The notes under the pieces were generated by a model. It had not been told where the DNA came from. It made no database searches and was given only the letters and a program-made list of their open reading frames with translations. The translations under genes and the position numbers were made by a program. From contig NZ_JAUSUH010000002.1 of NCBI RefSeq assembly GCF_030813595.1, positions 1-64,000 on the forward strand: a stretch of DNA of 64,000 nucleotides, given 5' to 3'. Origin of the DNA: Ancylobacter vacuolatus (GTDB lineage Bacteria > Pseudomonadota > Alphaproteobacteria > Rhizobiales > Xanthobacteraceae). Of this stretch, positions 1-7,939 are shown piece after piece (the stretch's first letter is position 1; every line of letters starts with the position of its first letter).

Positions 1-336
1 GTCCGCCGGCGGCACGGGCCTGCGTCCCTCGCGGTCCGGCGCTGCCGGGCACCTCAGGATGAAGGGGGATGCGAAAGCCGGAAGGCCGGGGCCCCGCCCG
101 ACCGTCTTCGCCCGCCCCCTCACCCGCCGCTGCGCGGCGACCTCTCCCCGACGGGGAGAGGTGACGGCGATGCGCGCGACCCTTCCCGCTCCCCCGCCTC
201 ACAAAGACCACTCCACACTGGAACCATTCCAGAAATTTCCCTGATACAGCAGGAACTTGACCCGCCCTTGCGGCTCATGCAGAACCGCCTTGTGTCCCTT
301 GGCGCCCTGTGGTGCCGAAGGGCGGCCGGAGATCGC
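1..336. other. Non-coding stretch at the window edge, rich in repeat fragments
   Basis: No convincing gene is seen before the permease start at 337. Bases 48-68 share the run CACCTCAGGATGA with the right arm of the nested repeat at 58559-58574, so the window begins inside a remnant of that dispersed family. A short perfect palindrome lies at 141-161. Reading frames here have no homologous-looking sequence and are attributed to high GC content. Confidence 0.6.
141..161. repeat. Short perfect palindrome (10-bp arms, 1-base centre)
   Basis: CCTCTCCCCG at 141-150 is the exact reverse complement of CGGGGAGAGG at 152-161. It lies inside a longer run (about 116-170) that resembles intergenic repeats common in Hyphomicrobiales genomes. 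No T-run follows on either strand, so it is called a repeat rather than a terminator. Confidence 0.55.
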
Positions 337-1428
337 ATGCGCCTGTCCCCTGCCCCCACCCCTGCCGCCCATGCGGCCTCCCACGCCTCCCATGCCGGCG
401 AGCGCGCGGCCTATGCGCGCCTCGTGCGCCGGCGCGTTCTGCTCGTCGCCGGGCTCGGTGCGCTGATGGCGCTGGCGCTGGTGGTCGACATCGCCACCGG
501 CCCTTCCAACCTGCCGCTTGCCGACGTGGTGTCCGGCCTTGTGAACCCCGCCGGGCTCGACGCCCCCTCCCGCGTCATCCTCTGGCAGGTGCGCCTGCCG
601 ATGGCGCTGATGGCGGTGCTGGTGGGGGCGGCGCTGGCGCTGGCCGGGGCGGAGATGCAGACCATTCTCAACAACCCGCTGGCCAGCCCCTTCACCCTCG
701 GCGTGTCCTCCGCCGCCTCCTTCGGCGCGGCGCTGGCGCTGGTGCTGGGGGTGAGCCTGCCGGTGATCCCCGCCGACTGGAACCTGCCGGCCTTCGCCTT
801 CCTCTTCGCCCTCGGCTCGGTGCTGATGTTGCAGGCCATGGCCAATCTGCGCGGCACCGGGGTGGAAACGCTGGTGCTGTTCGGCATCGCGCTGGTGTTC
901 ACCTTCAACGCGCTGGTGGCGCTGGTGCAATATGTCGCCAGCCAGGAGGCGCTGCAGCAGCTGGTGTTCTGGAGCATGGGCAGCCTCTCGCGCGCCAGCT
1001 GGGGCAAGCTCGGCGTGCTGGCGCTGGTCATCGCCGCCGTGGTGCCGTTCTCGCTGGCCGCCGCCTGGCGGATGACGGCGCTGCGCCTCGGCGAGGACCG
1101 GGCGCGCTCCTTCGGCATCTCGGTCAGGCGGCTGCGCTTCTTCTCGCTGCTGCGGGTGAGCCTGCTGGCCGCCACCTCGGTCGCCTTTGTCGGCACCATC
1201 GGCTTCATCGGGCTGGTGGCGCCGCACATTGCCCGGATGCTGGTGGGCGAGGACCACCGCTTCTTCCTGCCGGCGTCGATGCTGGCGGGCGCCGTCATCA
1301 TGTCGCTGGCCTCGGTCGGCTCGAAGCTCATCGTGCCCGGCGCGCTGCTGCCGGTCGGCATCATCACCGCGCTGATCGGCGTGCCCTTCTTCATGGTGCT
1401 GATCTTCGCCCGCAGGGAGCGGATGTGA
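337..1428 (+). CDS. FecCD-family iron-siderophore ABC transporter permease
   Basis: Inner-membrane permease expected to move a ferric siderophore from the periplasm into the cytoplasm. The 363-residue product is almost entirely hydrophobic with about nine to ten membrane segments. It carries the FecCD signature GFIGLVAPHIAR near residues 288-300, which is the loop before the last helices that contacts the ATPase. The ATG at 337 was chosen because GGAG lies five bases upstream; in-frame TTG (268) and ATG (277) would add an unconserved N-terminus. Its stop overlaps the start of the ATPase gene by one base, so the two are co-transcribed. It converges on the catecholate biosynthesis operon whose first gene encodes a matching binding protein. 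That context, rather than the sequence, points to a 2,3-DHB siderophore as substrate. Confidence 0.9.
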   Translation: MRLSPAPTPAAHAASHASHAGERAAYARLVRRRVLLVAGLGALMALALVVDIATGPSNLPLADVVSGLVNPAGLDAPSRVILWQVRLPMALMAVLVGAALALAGAEMQTILNNPLASPFTLGVSSAASFGAALALVLGVSLPVIPADWNLPAFAFLFALGSVLMLQAMANLRGTGVETLVLFGIALVFTFNALVALVQYVASQEALQQLVFWSMGSLSRASWGKLGVLALVIAAVVPFSLAAAWRMTALRLGEDRARSFGISVRRLRFFSLLRVSLLAATSVAFVGTIGFIGLVAPHIARMLVGEDHRFFLPASMLAGAVIMSLASVGSKLIVPGALLPVGIITALIGVPFFMVLIFARRERM

Positions 1429-2249
1429 TGGTGCCCTCCCTCACCATCGAGGGCCTGTCCGTCGTTTATGGAAGGCGGCCGGTCATCGACAACCTCACAC
1501 TACCTCCGGTTGCGGGCGGCGGGGTGACGGCGCTGATCGGCCCGAACGCGGCCGGCAAGACCACCCTGCTGCGCGCGCTCGCCGGGCTGGTGCCGGCGAA
1601 GGGGTCGGTCCGGCTCGGTCAAGCGGCGCGCGTTGGTCCCACTGCACCGATCGTCCACCCCATCGAACTGACTGCACTGCCGATTTCGCAGCATGCGCGG
1701 CACGTCACTTACATGCCGCAGGCCCTGCCGCAGCGTGTGGCGCTCACCGTGTTCGAGGCGACGCTTTCGGCGCTGATGTCGGCCCGCAGCGAGGTCGTGC
1801 TTTCGCAAGCGCAGGCACAGGCGCGCGCGCTGGAGGTGCTGGAAAGGCTTGGAATCCTTGATCTTTCCCGGCGCGGCCTGGATGAGTTGTCCGGCGGCCA
1901 GCGCCAGCTCGCCAGCCTCGCGCAATCGCTGGTGCGCGAGCCGACCGTGCTGCTGCTCGACGAGCCGACCAGCGCGCTCGACATCCATCACCAGATGCGG
2001 GTGATGCAGCTGGTGGCGGAACTGGCGCGCGAGCGTTCCATCATCGTGGTGATCGTGCTGCACGACATCGCCCAGGCCGCCCGCTACGCGCAGCGAATCG
2101 TTGTTCTGGAACAAGGGCTTATCGCCGCAGATGGTCCGCCGGAACAGGCGATTACGCCTGAAATGCTGGCCCGCGTCTACAAGGTCGAAGCCCGCGTCGA
2201 ACCGTGCTCGCAGGGTTTTCTGCAGGTGATCGTCGATCGCGCGGTGTAG
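1428..2249 (+). CDS. Iron-siderophore ABC transporter ATP-binding protein (FepC/FecE-like)
   Basis: ATPase that powers the adjoining FecCD permease. The 273-residue product has Walker A GPNAAGKTT (residues 38-46), the signature LSGGQ (about 154-158), Walker B VLLLDEP (about 174-180) and a switch histidine in VLHDIAQA. The segment between Walker A and signature (about residues 65-95) is somewhat longer than in FepC, with a proline/histidine-rich insert. The start ATG at 1428 shares its A with the permease TGA, giving one-base overlap and translational coupling. Downstream lie a dispersed repeat and a strong hairpin. The family also includes cobalamin and heme importers, so the siderophore assignment rests on the neighbours. 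Confidence 0.9.
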   Translation: MVPSLTIEGLSVVYGRRPVIDNLTLPPVAGGGVTALIGPNAAGKTTLLRALAGLVPAKGSVRLGQAARVGPTAPIVHPIELTALPISQHARHVTYMPQALPQRVALTVFEATLSALMSARSEVVLSQAQAQARALEVLERLGILDLSRRGLDELSGGQRQLASLAQSLVREPTVLLLDEPTSALDIHHQMRVMQLVAELARERSIIVVIVLHDIAQAARYAQRIVVLEQGLIAADGPPEQAITPEMLARVYKVEARVEPCSQGFLQVIVDRAV

Positions 2250-2300
2250 TTGAGCGTTTTCGAGCGAAGTGGATACCGGTTCGCGTCAAGAAAACGCGTA
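2250..2300. repeat. Dispersed intergenic repeat with inverted ends
   Basis: GCGTTTTC-type and GAAAACGC-type ends (about 2254-2261 and 2290-2297) enclose the run CGAAGTGGATACCGGTTCGC. I recognise this as a repeat found many times between genes in Hyphomicrobiales genomes. It follows directly after the ATPase stop codon. Confidence 0.6.
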
Positions 2301-2311
2301 GATTCAAGGAG

Positions 2312-2354
2312 CTAGAGCATTTCCCCGATTCATTTAATCGGGGAAATGCTCTAG
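2312..2354. terminator. Perfect 19-bp hairpin between convergent operons
   Basis: Bases 2312-2330 and 2336-2354 are exact reverse complements with the 5-base loop CATTT. The right arm contains the entA stop codon (2351-2353 on the minus strand). Placement between two convergent operons suits a bidirectional terminator. There is no long T-run, and this sequence type also recurs as a dispersed palindrome in related genomes, so termination is inferred. Confidence 0.6.
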
Positions 2355-3127
2355 CCGCGCAGTGTGGCGCCGCCATCGACATAGAGATCGGCCATGGTGA
2401 CATGGCCGGCGCGGTCGGAGAGCAGGAACAGGACGGCGTCGGCGACATCGTCCGGATTCGCCAGCTTTCCCAAAGGGATGCCGGCCTTGAAGGTCTCCGG
2501 CGTGCCGGCGATCACCCGTGCGGCGCCGTGCTCGTCCGCCCACATGCCGGTCTGCATCGGCGTCAGGGTGGAGCCGGGCGCGACGATGTTGCAGCGAATG
2601 CCGTGCGGCGCCAGTTCCAGCCCGAGGCAGCGGGTGAACATGGTCGCCGCCGCCTTGGAAGCGGCATAGGCCGCCATGGCATGGCGCGGAATGCCGGCGG
2701 CATTGGAGGAGACGACCACCATCGCCCCGCGATTGCGCGGCTTCATCACCCGCGCCACCGCCCGCGCCACCCGGAAAACGCCGGTGGCGTTGATGTCCAG
2801 CACCCGCTCCCACTCGGCATCGGAAAGGCTCGTCACCGGCTCATAAGAGAGCACGCCCGCCACATGGGCGAGCAGATCGATGGGGCCTATCTCGCCTTCG
2901 ATCCGCGCCACCAGCGCGTCCACCGCCTCGGTCGAGCGCACATCGAGCAGGAACGGGGTAACGGCCGTGCCCAGTTCCCCGGCCAGCGCCTCCCCCCCCG
3001 CCTCCTCGCGATCGGTCGCGACGACGCGCACGCCCTCCGCCACGAGTTGGCGCACCAGGGCCGCACCAATGCCGCCGGCCGCGCCCGTCACCAGCGCGAT
3101 TTTGCCGCTCAACCCGCTGTCACGCAT
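2351..3127 (-). CDS. entA: 2,3-dihydro-2,3-dihydroxybenzoate dehydrogenase
   Basis: NAD-dependent short-chain dehydrogenase that oxidises 2,3-dihydro-2,3-dihydroxybenzoate to 2,3-dihydroxybenzoate (DHB), the last step before DHB activation. The 258-residue protein has the classical SDR length, the cofactor motif TGAAGGIG (residues 14-21), an HVAG version of the NAG motif, the serine region VVSSNAAGIPRHAM and the catalytic YAASK (Tyr about 154, Lys about 158). The serine-to-tyrosine stretch closely resembles EntA. The ATG at 3127 lies inside the end of the NRPS gene (19-base overlap), and an upstream in-frame start would extend even further into it. It is the last gene of the siderophore operon, and its stop codon sits in the hairpin at 2312-2354. 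Confidence is high because all partner enzymes are adjacent. Confidence 0.93.
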   Translation of the reverse strand: MRDSGLSGKIALVTGAAGGIGAALVRQLVAEGVRVVATDREEAGGEALAGELGTAVTPFLLDVRSTEAVDALVARIEGEIGPIDLLAHVAGVLSYEPVTSLSDAEWERVLDINATGVFRVARAVARVMKPRNRGAMVVVSSNAAGIPRHAMAAYAASKAAATMFTRCLGLELAPHGIRCNIVAPGSTLTPMQTGMWADEHGAARVIAGTPETFKAGIPLGKLANPDDVADAVLFLLSDRAGHVTMADLYVDGGATLRG

Positions 3128-6100
3128 GGCTTTTCCTCGTTCGCTGCCGCCATTTCCAGCGCCTTCGCCAGCGCGGGGGCGATCGCTTGCACCGCCGCCG
3201 GCCCGGTGAGATGGGCGTGCAGGCTCGGCACCTCGATCACCTCGACCGACGCCGCATAGGGCTCCCACTGCGCCGGCGAGAGATCCCGCCCCGCATGGTC
3301 CAGCGCGGCGCGGAAATGCAGGATCGGGCCATGGTAGCGGCGGTGAAAATGCCCGCGCACCAGCCGGTTATTGCCCGCCACCACCCGCACCACGCCGTCC
3401 AGCGCCGCGTCGGGCAATTGGCCGAGCGGGCTGTCGGAAGCGCGCAGAAAAGCGAGCACGGAAGGCCGGTTCAGCGCCAGCGCCGGCAGTCGGTCGGGGT
3501 CATGGCCGGCGATGGCGAGCAGCGCCCTCAAGGCGCCGTCCTCGCCCGGGTCCGGCTCGCCGCGCCAGACATCGCAGGGGTAGGAATCGAGCAGCGCCAC
3601 CACGCCGACTTCCGCGCTGGTCTCGGCGAGCCGCACCGCCATCGCCTGCGCGAGGATGCCGCCGACCGACCAGCCGAGCAGATGATAGGGGCCTTGCCGC
3701 CGCAGCGCGCGAATGCGCGCGACATACTCGGCCGCCAGCGCCTCCAGGTTTTCCGGCGACTCGACGCCCGGCGCCAGCGCCGGCGCCTGCAGGCCATACA
3801 CAGTCCGGCGGGGGCTGAGCGTCCGCGCCAGCCTTCCATAGCACCAGGAAATGCCGCCAGCGGGATGGATGACGAACAAAGGCGGCAGGTCGGGCGCGCC
3901 CTCGACAAGGGTGATAAGCGGCGCGAGGCCGAGATCCTCCGCCGGGGCCTCCGCCTCCACCAGCCGGGCGAAGCCTTCCACTGTCGGCTGGGCGAACAGG
4001 GCGCCAAGGCCGGGATCGCGGCCGAACGCCGCGCGCACCCGCAGCAGCAGCGCGACGGCACTGAGCGAATCCCCGCCCAGCGCGAAGAAGTCGTCCTCGG
4101 CCATGACCGGCGAACCGAGCTTCAATTCTGCCGCGAAGAGGCCCGCCAGCATCCGCTCGGTCGGCGTGGCCGGCAAACGACTGCCGGAACTGGCAAAATC
4201 CGGTGCCGGCAGCGCGGTGCGGTCGAGCTTGCCATTGGCGTTCACCGGCACTTGGTCGAGCGCGACTATCGCCGCCGGCACCATATAGTCCGGCAGGCGG
4301 ACGGCCATTGCGGCCCTCAGCGTGGAAAGGTCGGCGCCGGGCTCGGCCACCACATAGGCGACAAGGCGGGTGGTCCCCCGGTCCTCGCGGGCGAGGAGGG
4401 CGCACTGGCGCACGAGGCCGCTCTCCATCGCCGCCGCCTCGATCTCGCCGAGTTCGATGCGCAGGCCGCGGATCTTCACCTGATGGTCGGAGCGGCCGAG
4501 AAACACCACCGCCCCGTCCGGCCGCCACAAAGCGAGGTCGCCGGTGGCGTAGATCCGTTCGCCCGACCGGAACGGGTCGGGAAGGAAGCGCTCTTCGGTC
4601 AGGTCCGGCCGGCCGAGATAGCCGCGCGCCAGCTGCACCCCGCCAAGGAAGAGGTGGCCCGGCACATCGGGCGGCTGCGGCCGGCCAGCCTCGTCGAGCA
4701 CATAGAGCCGGGTGTTCCACACCGGAAATCCGATCGGCACCGGGCGCGAAGCATCATCCGCGCCGGCCGGCCAGTAGCTGACATCCACCCCCGCCTCGGT
4801 CGGCCCATAGAGATTGTGCAGCTCGGCGGAGAGGGTTCGGTGGAACCGGTCGCGCAGGTCGGCCGGGAGTTCCTCGCCGGAGCAGAACACGCGGGCAAGG
4901 CGCAGCCCCTGCACGGCCGGCTCGGCGAGAAAGGCGGCCAGCATGGAGGGCACGAAATGCGCTGTCGTGATCGCTTCCTCCCGGATGATCCGCGCCAGCG
5001 CCAGCGGATCCCGATGCGCCTCCGGCGGGGCGACCACAAGGCAAGCACCTGATATCAATGGAAGGAAGAACTCCCACACCGAGACATCGAAGGTCGCTGG
5101 CGTCTTCTGCAGGATTCGGTCGGCTTGGGTGAAGCCATACTGCGCCCGCATCCATTCCAGCCGGTTGACGATGGCGCGGTGCTCAATCACCACGCCCTTC
5201 GGTTCTCCGGTCGAACCCGAAGTGTAGATCACATAGGCCGCATCATCAGGCGCCGGGCCGGTGAGCGCCACCTCGGCCGGCGCCACCGGCCAGTCGCAGA
5301 ACGACAGAACCTCGACCTCGCCCCTGAAGCGGTGGGCATCCTCCGCCCGCACCAGCACGAGGCGCGGCTTGGCCGAGGCGAGGATGCGGGAAAGCCGCGC
5401 CTCCGGCTGGGCGAGATCGAGCGGCAGATAGGCAAGCCCCGACCGCAGCACCGCGACCAGCGCCACCACCAGATCGAAGGAGCGCGGCAGTGCCACCGCG
5501 ACGATGCCGCCCTCACCCGCCGGCAGACGCGCCGCTAGCGCCCGGCTGCGCGCTTCCAGCGTGGCATAGTCCATCGTCTCCCCGGCAAAGCGCAGCGCCG
5601 GCGCGTGCGGCGTCACCCGCATCTGCGCCTCAATCAGCGCGGCGAGCGTGATGTCGGGCACGGAGTGGTCGGTGCCGTTGAGGTCGTAGAGGTGGCGCTG
5701 CGCCTCCTCCGGCGTCGCGGTGGGCACATCGTCGAGGTTCTCGGCCGCGCTGGCCGCCGCGATGAAATGCGCCAGCCGGGCGGCGTGCGCCGCCACGGCA
5801 TCGGCGGCGTAGAGGTCCGGATTGGCGTCCACCTCCAGTCGCAGGCCATCCGTGCCGTGCAGGCGGAAGGTGAAGGTGATGTCCTCCACCGGCCCGGTCG
5901 ACAGCACGTCCAGCCGGCTGGAGAGTCCGTCGAAGCGCGGCGTCTCGTCGAAGGGCAGGAGATTGATCAGCGGCCCGTGCAGCCGGCGCTGGCCGCCAAC
6001 CCGCCGGAGGTCGCGCCGCAGCTGCTCCGAGCGGTAACGGCCGTGCCGGCGGGCGCGGATGAGGCTTTTCGCCACCGCGCCGAGATAGGCGTTGCGGTCG

Positions 6101-7005
6101 CCCCCCTCCGTCAGGTCGACGCGCAACGGCAGCACATTCATCAGCATGGAAGGCACTCGCGCCGCCGCGCTGCCGAGCCGCGCCATGAACGGCACGCCGA
6201 CGATCACCTCCGACGTGCCGGTGTGGCGCCCGACATAGGCAGCCGTCAGCGCCGTCACGACGTCCGGCCAGGGGATGGCCGTGCGCTCGGCCACCGCCCG
6301 CAGCCGCGCGAAGGCGGGCGCGTCGATCTCCACCGCGCGGCGGTGGAAGGCGGGCGCGCTCATAGGGTTGCCGGGCGCGAGGCTCGCCACATCTGGCGCG
6401 TCGGCGAACAGCGCGCGCCAATAGGCACTGTCTTTTTCACGCTTCTCGGAGGTTTGATAAGCCGCATCTTCGGCGAGGGCGGCGGCAAGGCCGGGCAGCG
6501 GCGCGCCGGTGGCGGTGCCGCGCCGGCGGGCATTGTAGAGTTCGGCCACCCGCTGGGTGAGCAGGATCATCCCGTAGCCGTCAATGGCGAGATGGTGGAT
6601 GCGCTGCTGCCAGATATGCCGCTCGCCCCCCAGCACGAACAGCCGCTCGGCGGCGAGTTTGTCGCGCGTCGGGTCGATCGGGGCCGCCATGTCGCGGGCG
6701 ATCTCCACCTGAGCCGCCGCCAGCGGGTCGATCTCCCGCGAGAGGTCGATCACATCAAGCACCGGACGCTGCGCCGGGTCGATCACCTGCCTCGGCCCGC
6801 CGGGCGCGTCGATCATTCGCAGGGAGAGCGCGTCGGCCTCCGCCACCGCCTGCGCCAGCGCCGCCTCGAAGGCCGTGCGGTCCAGCGGGCCGGTCAGCTC
6901 GATCAACTGGCCGGTATTGAACAGCGGGTTGGCGGGGTCGAGCCGCTGCGCGTACCACAGGCCGGACTGCGCCTCGGTGAGCGGATGGGCCTGCGGCTCG
7001 GCCAT
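3109..7005 (-). CDS. entF: Single-module NRPS, C-A-T-TE, serine-activating (EntF-like)
   Basis: Assembly-line enzyme expected to activate serine, condense it with DHB on the aryl carrier protein, and trimerise and cyclise the product. The 1298-residue protein has four domains. Condensation spans about 1-430, with HHLAIDG near 137-143. Adenylation spans about 440-930, with YTSGSTGEPKG near 592, NLYGPTE near 730, GRSDHQVKIRGLRIE and NGKLDR. The carrier domain has FFALGGDSL, phosphopantetheine Ser near 977. The thioesterase has GWSVGG near 1105 and a HAHL histidine near the end. Aligned to GrsA, the specificity residues read D-V-W-H-F-S-L-V-D-K, the EntF serine code. There is no epimerisation domain and no second module as in DhbF. 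It starts four bases after the aryl carrier gene stop. No MbtH gene is seen nearby. Confidence 0.94.
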   Translation of the reverse strand: MAEPQAHPLTEAQSGLWYAQRLDPANPLFNTGQLIELTGPLDRTAFEAALAQAVAEADALSLRMIDAPGGPRQVIDPAQRPVLDVIDLSREIDPLAAAQVEIARDMAAPIDPTRDKLAAERLFVLGGERHIWQQRIHHLAIDGYGMILLTQRVAELYNARRRGTATGAPLPGLAAALAEDAAYQTSEKREKDSAYWRALFADAPDVASLAPGNPMSAPAFHRRAVEIDAPAFARLRAVAERTAIPWPDVVTALTAAYVGRHTGTSEVIVGVPFMARLGSAAARVPSMLMNVLPLRVDLTEGGDRNAYLGAVAKSLIRARRHGRYRSEQLRRDLRRVGGQRRLHGPLINLLPFDETPRFDGLSSRLDVLSTGPVEDITFTFRLHGTDGLRLEVDANPDLYAADAVAAHAARLAHFIAAASAAENLDDVPTATPEEAQRHLYDLNGTDHSVPDITLAALIEAQMRVTPHAPALRFAGETMDYATLEARSRALAARLPAGEGGIVAVALPRSFDLVVALVAVLRSGLAYLPLDLAQPEARLSRILASAKPRLVLVRAEDAHRFRGEVEVLSFCDWPVAPAEVALTGPAPDDAAYVIYTSGSTGEPKGVVIEHRAIVNRLEWMRAQYGFTQADRILQKTPATFDVSVWEFFLPLISGACLVVAPPEAHRDPLALARIIREEAITTAHFVPSMLAAFLAEPAVQGLRLARVFCSGEELPADLRDRFHRTLSAELHNLYGPTEAGVDVSYWPAGADDASRPVPIGFPVWNTRLYVLDEAGRPQPPDVPGHLFLGGVQLARGYLGRPDLTEERFLPDPFRSGERIYATGDLALWRPDGAVVFLGRSDHQVKIRGLRIELGEIEAAAMESGLVRQCALLAREDRGTTRLVAYVVAEPGADLSTLRAAMAVRLPDYMVPAAIVALDQVPVNANGKLDRTALPAPDFASSGSRLPATPTERMLAGLFAAELKLGSPVMAEDDFFALGGDSLSAVALLLRVRAAFGRDPGLGALFAQPTVEGFARLVEAEAPAEDLGLAPLITLVEGAPDLPPLFVIHPAGGISWCYGRLARTLSPRRTVYGLQAPALAPGVESPENLEALAAEYVARIRALRRQGPYHLLGWSVGGILAQAMAVRLAETSAEVGVVALLDSYPCDVWRGEPDPGEDGALRALLAIAGHDPDRLPALALNRPSVLAFLRASDSPLGQLPDAALDGVVRVVAGNNRLVRGHFHRRYHGPILHFRAALDHAGRDLSPAQWEPYAASVEVIEVPSLHAHLTGPAAVQAIAPALAKALEMAAANEEKPCVTAG

Positions 7006-7009
7006 GCGT

Positions 7010-7297
7010 TCACGCGCCCGCGCTCTGCCGGGCCTCGACCAACGCCCACCAGCCGTCCAGCGTCGGGGTCTCGGCGAAGGCCGCGAAGTCGAGCGCCAGC
7101 CCGCCCTCGCTCCATTTCAGGACGAGGTTCATCGCCCGCATGGAATCGAGGCCGAGGTCGATGAGGCTGTCGCCGCCGCCGATCTCCTCAGGGTCCTCGT
7201 GCAGCATCCGGGCGATGTCGGCGCGCATGGCCTCGCGCGTCACCGGCGCGGCGGCAGGTGTTAAGATGCGGCGGATATCGCCGGGCTCAATGGCCAT
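7010..7297 (-). CDS. Free-standing aryl carrier protein (EntB C-terminal domain equivalent)
   Basis: A 95-residue carrier protein that should bear DHB as a thioester on a phosphopantetheine arm. The attachment motif is LGLDSMR with Ser at about residue 52, preceded by the acidic helix typical of aryl carrier proteins. In enterobactin and bacillibactin systems this domain is the C-terminus of the isochorismatase (EntB/DhbB). Here the isochorismatase ends at a TGA that overlaps this gene's ATG (ATGA at 7294-7297 on the minus strand), so the two halves are separate, coupled genes. The ATG at 7297 was preferred over an upstream in-frame start that would lie deep inside the isochorismatase gene. 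A phosphopantetheinyl transferase is needed but none is visible in the window. Confidence 0.9.
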   Translation of the reverse strand: MAIEPGDIRRILTPAAAPVTREAMRADIARMLHEDPEEIGGGDSLIDLGLDSMRAMNLVLKWSEGGLALDFAAFAETPTLDGWWALVEARQSAGA

Positions 7298-7938
7298 CAC
7301 AGCACCTCCAGGATTTGCGCGGTGTTCAGCGGAACGCCGCACACATCAGCGACATAGGCCAGCGCGAGGTCATGCTTGGCGCGGGAGAAATCGGCCAGCG
7401 CATCGGCTGCCATGAACGGCTCGATATCGCGCATGAAGGCGTCGGCGGCGGTCAGCGTGCAGCCGATATGCGCGTAGACGCCTGATATGATGAGCTGGTC
7501 GCGGCCGCGCGCGCGCAGCAGAGTCTCCAGATTCGAGCGCTGGAAGGCGCTGTAGCGGTGCTTCACCAGCGTGAAATCGCCCGGCTGCGGGGCGAGCGCG
7601 GCGAGGATCGGCTGATGCGCGGGCGCAGCGCTCATTCCCGGCCCCCAGAGGTCGGCCTGCAGGCCCCGGTCGCGCCGGTCCTGGTCGCCCTCCTGTGCGG
7701 TGTAGAACACCGGCACGCCCGCCTTGCGCGCCGCCTGCGCCAGCGCGGCGATGTTGGCGACGACGGTGACGAGCGGGTCGGCACCGGAAGTGAAGGGGCG
7801 CAGGAAATAGTTCTGCATGTCGTGGATCAGCAGCGCCGCGCGGTCGCGCTGCAGCTTCCACGGCGCGCGCGGCGTGGGCAGTTCCTCGGCGCGAGGCAGC
7901 GCATAGGGGGAAATCGTCGGCAAGCCTTTGGCGGTCAT
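7297..7938 (-). CDS. entB: Isochorismatase (2,3-dihydro-2,3-dihydroxybenzoate synthase)
   Basis: Hydrolyses the enol-pyruvyl ether of isochorismate to give 2,3-dihydro-2,3-dihydroxybenzoate. The 213-residue protein matches only the N-terminal isochorismatase half of EntB. It has the catalytic aspartate in LLIHDMQNYF, lysine in LVKHRYSAF and the strongly EntB-like run GVYAHIGCTLTAADAFMRDI, where the hydrolase-family cysteine position is glycine as in true isochorismatases. The product stops soon after ALADFSRAKHDLALAYVADVC-type sequence, where EntB would continue into its carrier domain. The ATG at 7938 was chosen; longer in-frame starts would run into the entE gene. It begins one base before the entE stop is complete, so translation is coupled. 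Confidence 0.92.
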   Translation of the reverse strand: MTAKGLPTISPYALPRAEELPTPRAPWKLQRDRAALLIHDMQNYFLRPFTSGADPLVTVVANIAALAQAARKAGVPVFYTAQEGDQDRRDRGLQADLWGPGMSAAPAHQPILAALAPQPGDFTLVKHRYSAFQRSNLETLLRARGRDQLIISGVYAHIGCTLTAADAFMRDIEPFMAADALADFSRAKHDLALAYVADVCGVPLNTAQILEVL

Positions 7939-7939
7939 G

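Noticed and set aside
3187-5052. Long open frame on the + strand inside the NRPS gene
   Set aside because: It is antisense to a domain-perfect NRPS, has an Arg/His/Gly-rich composition typical of high-GC shadow frames, and has no recognisable motif.
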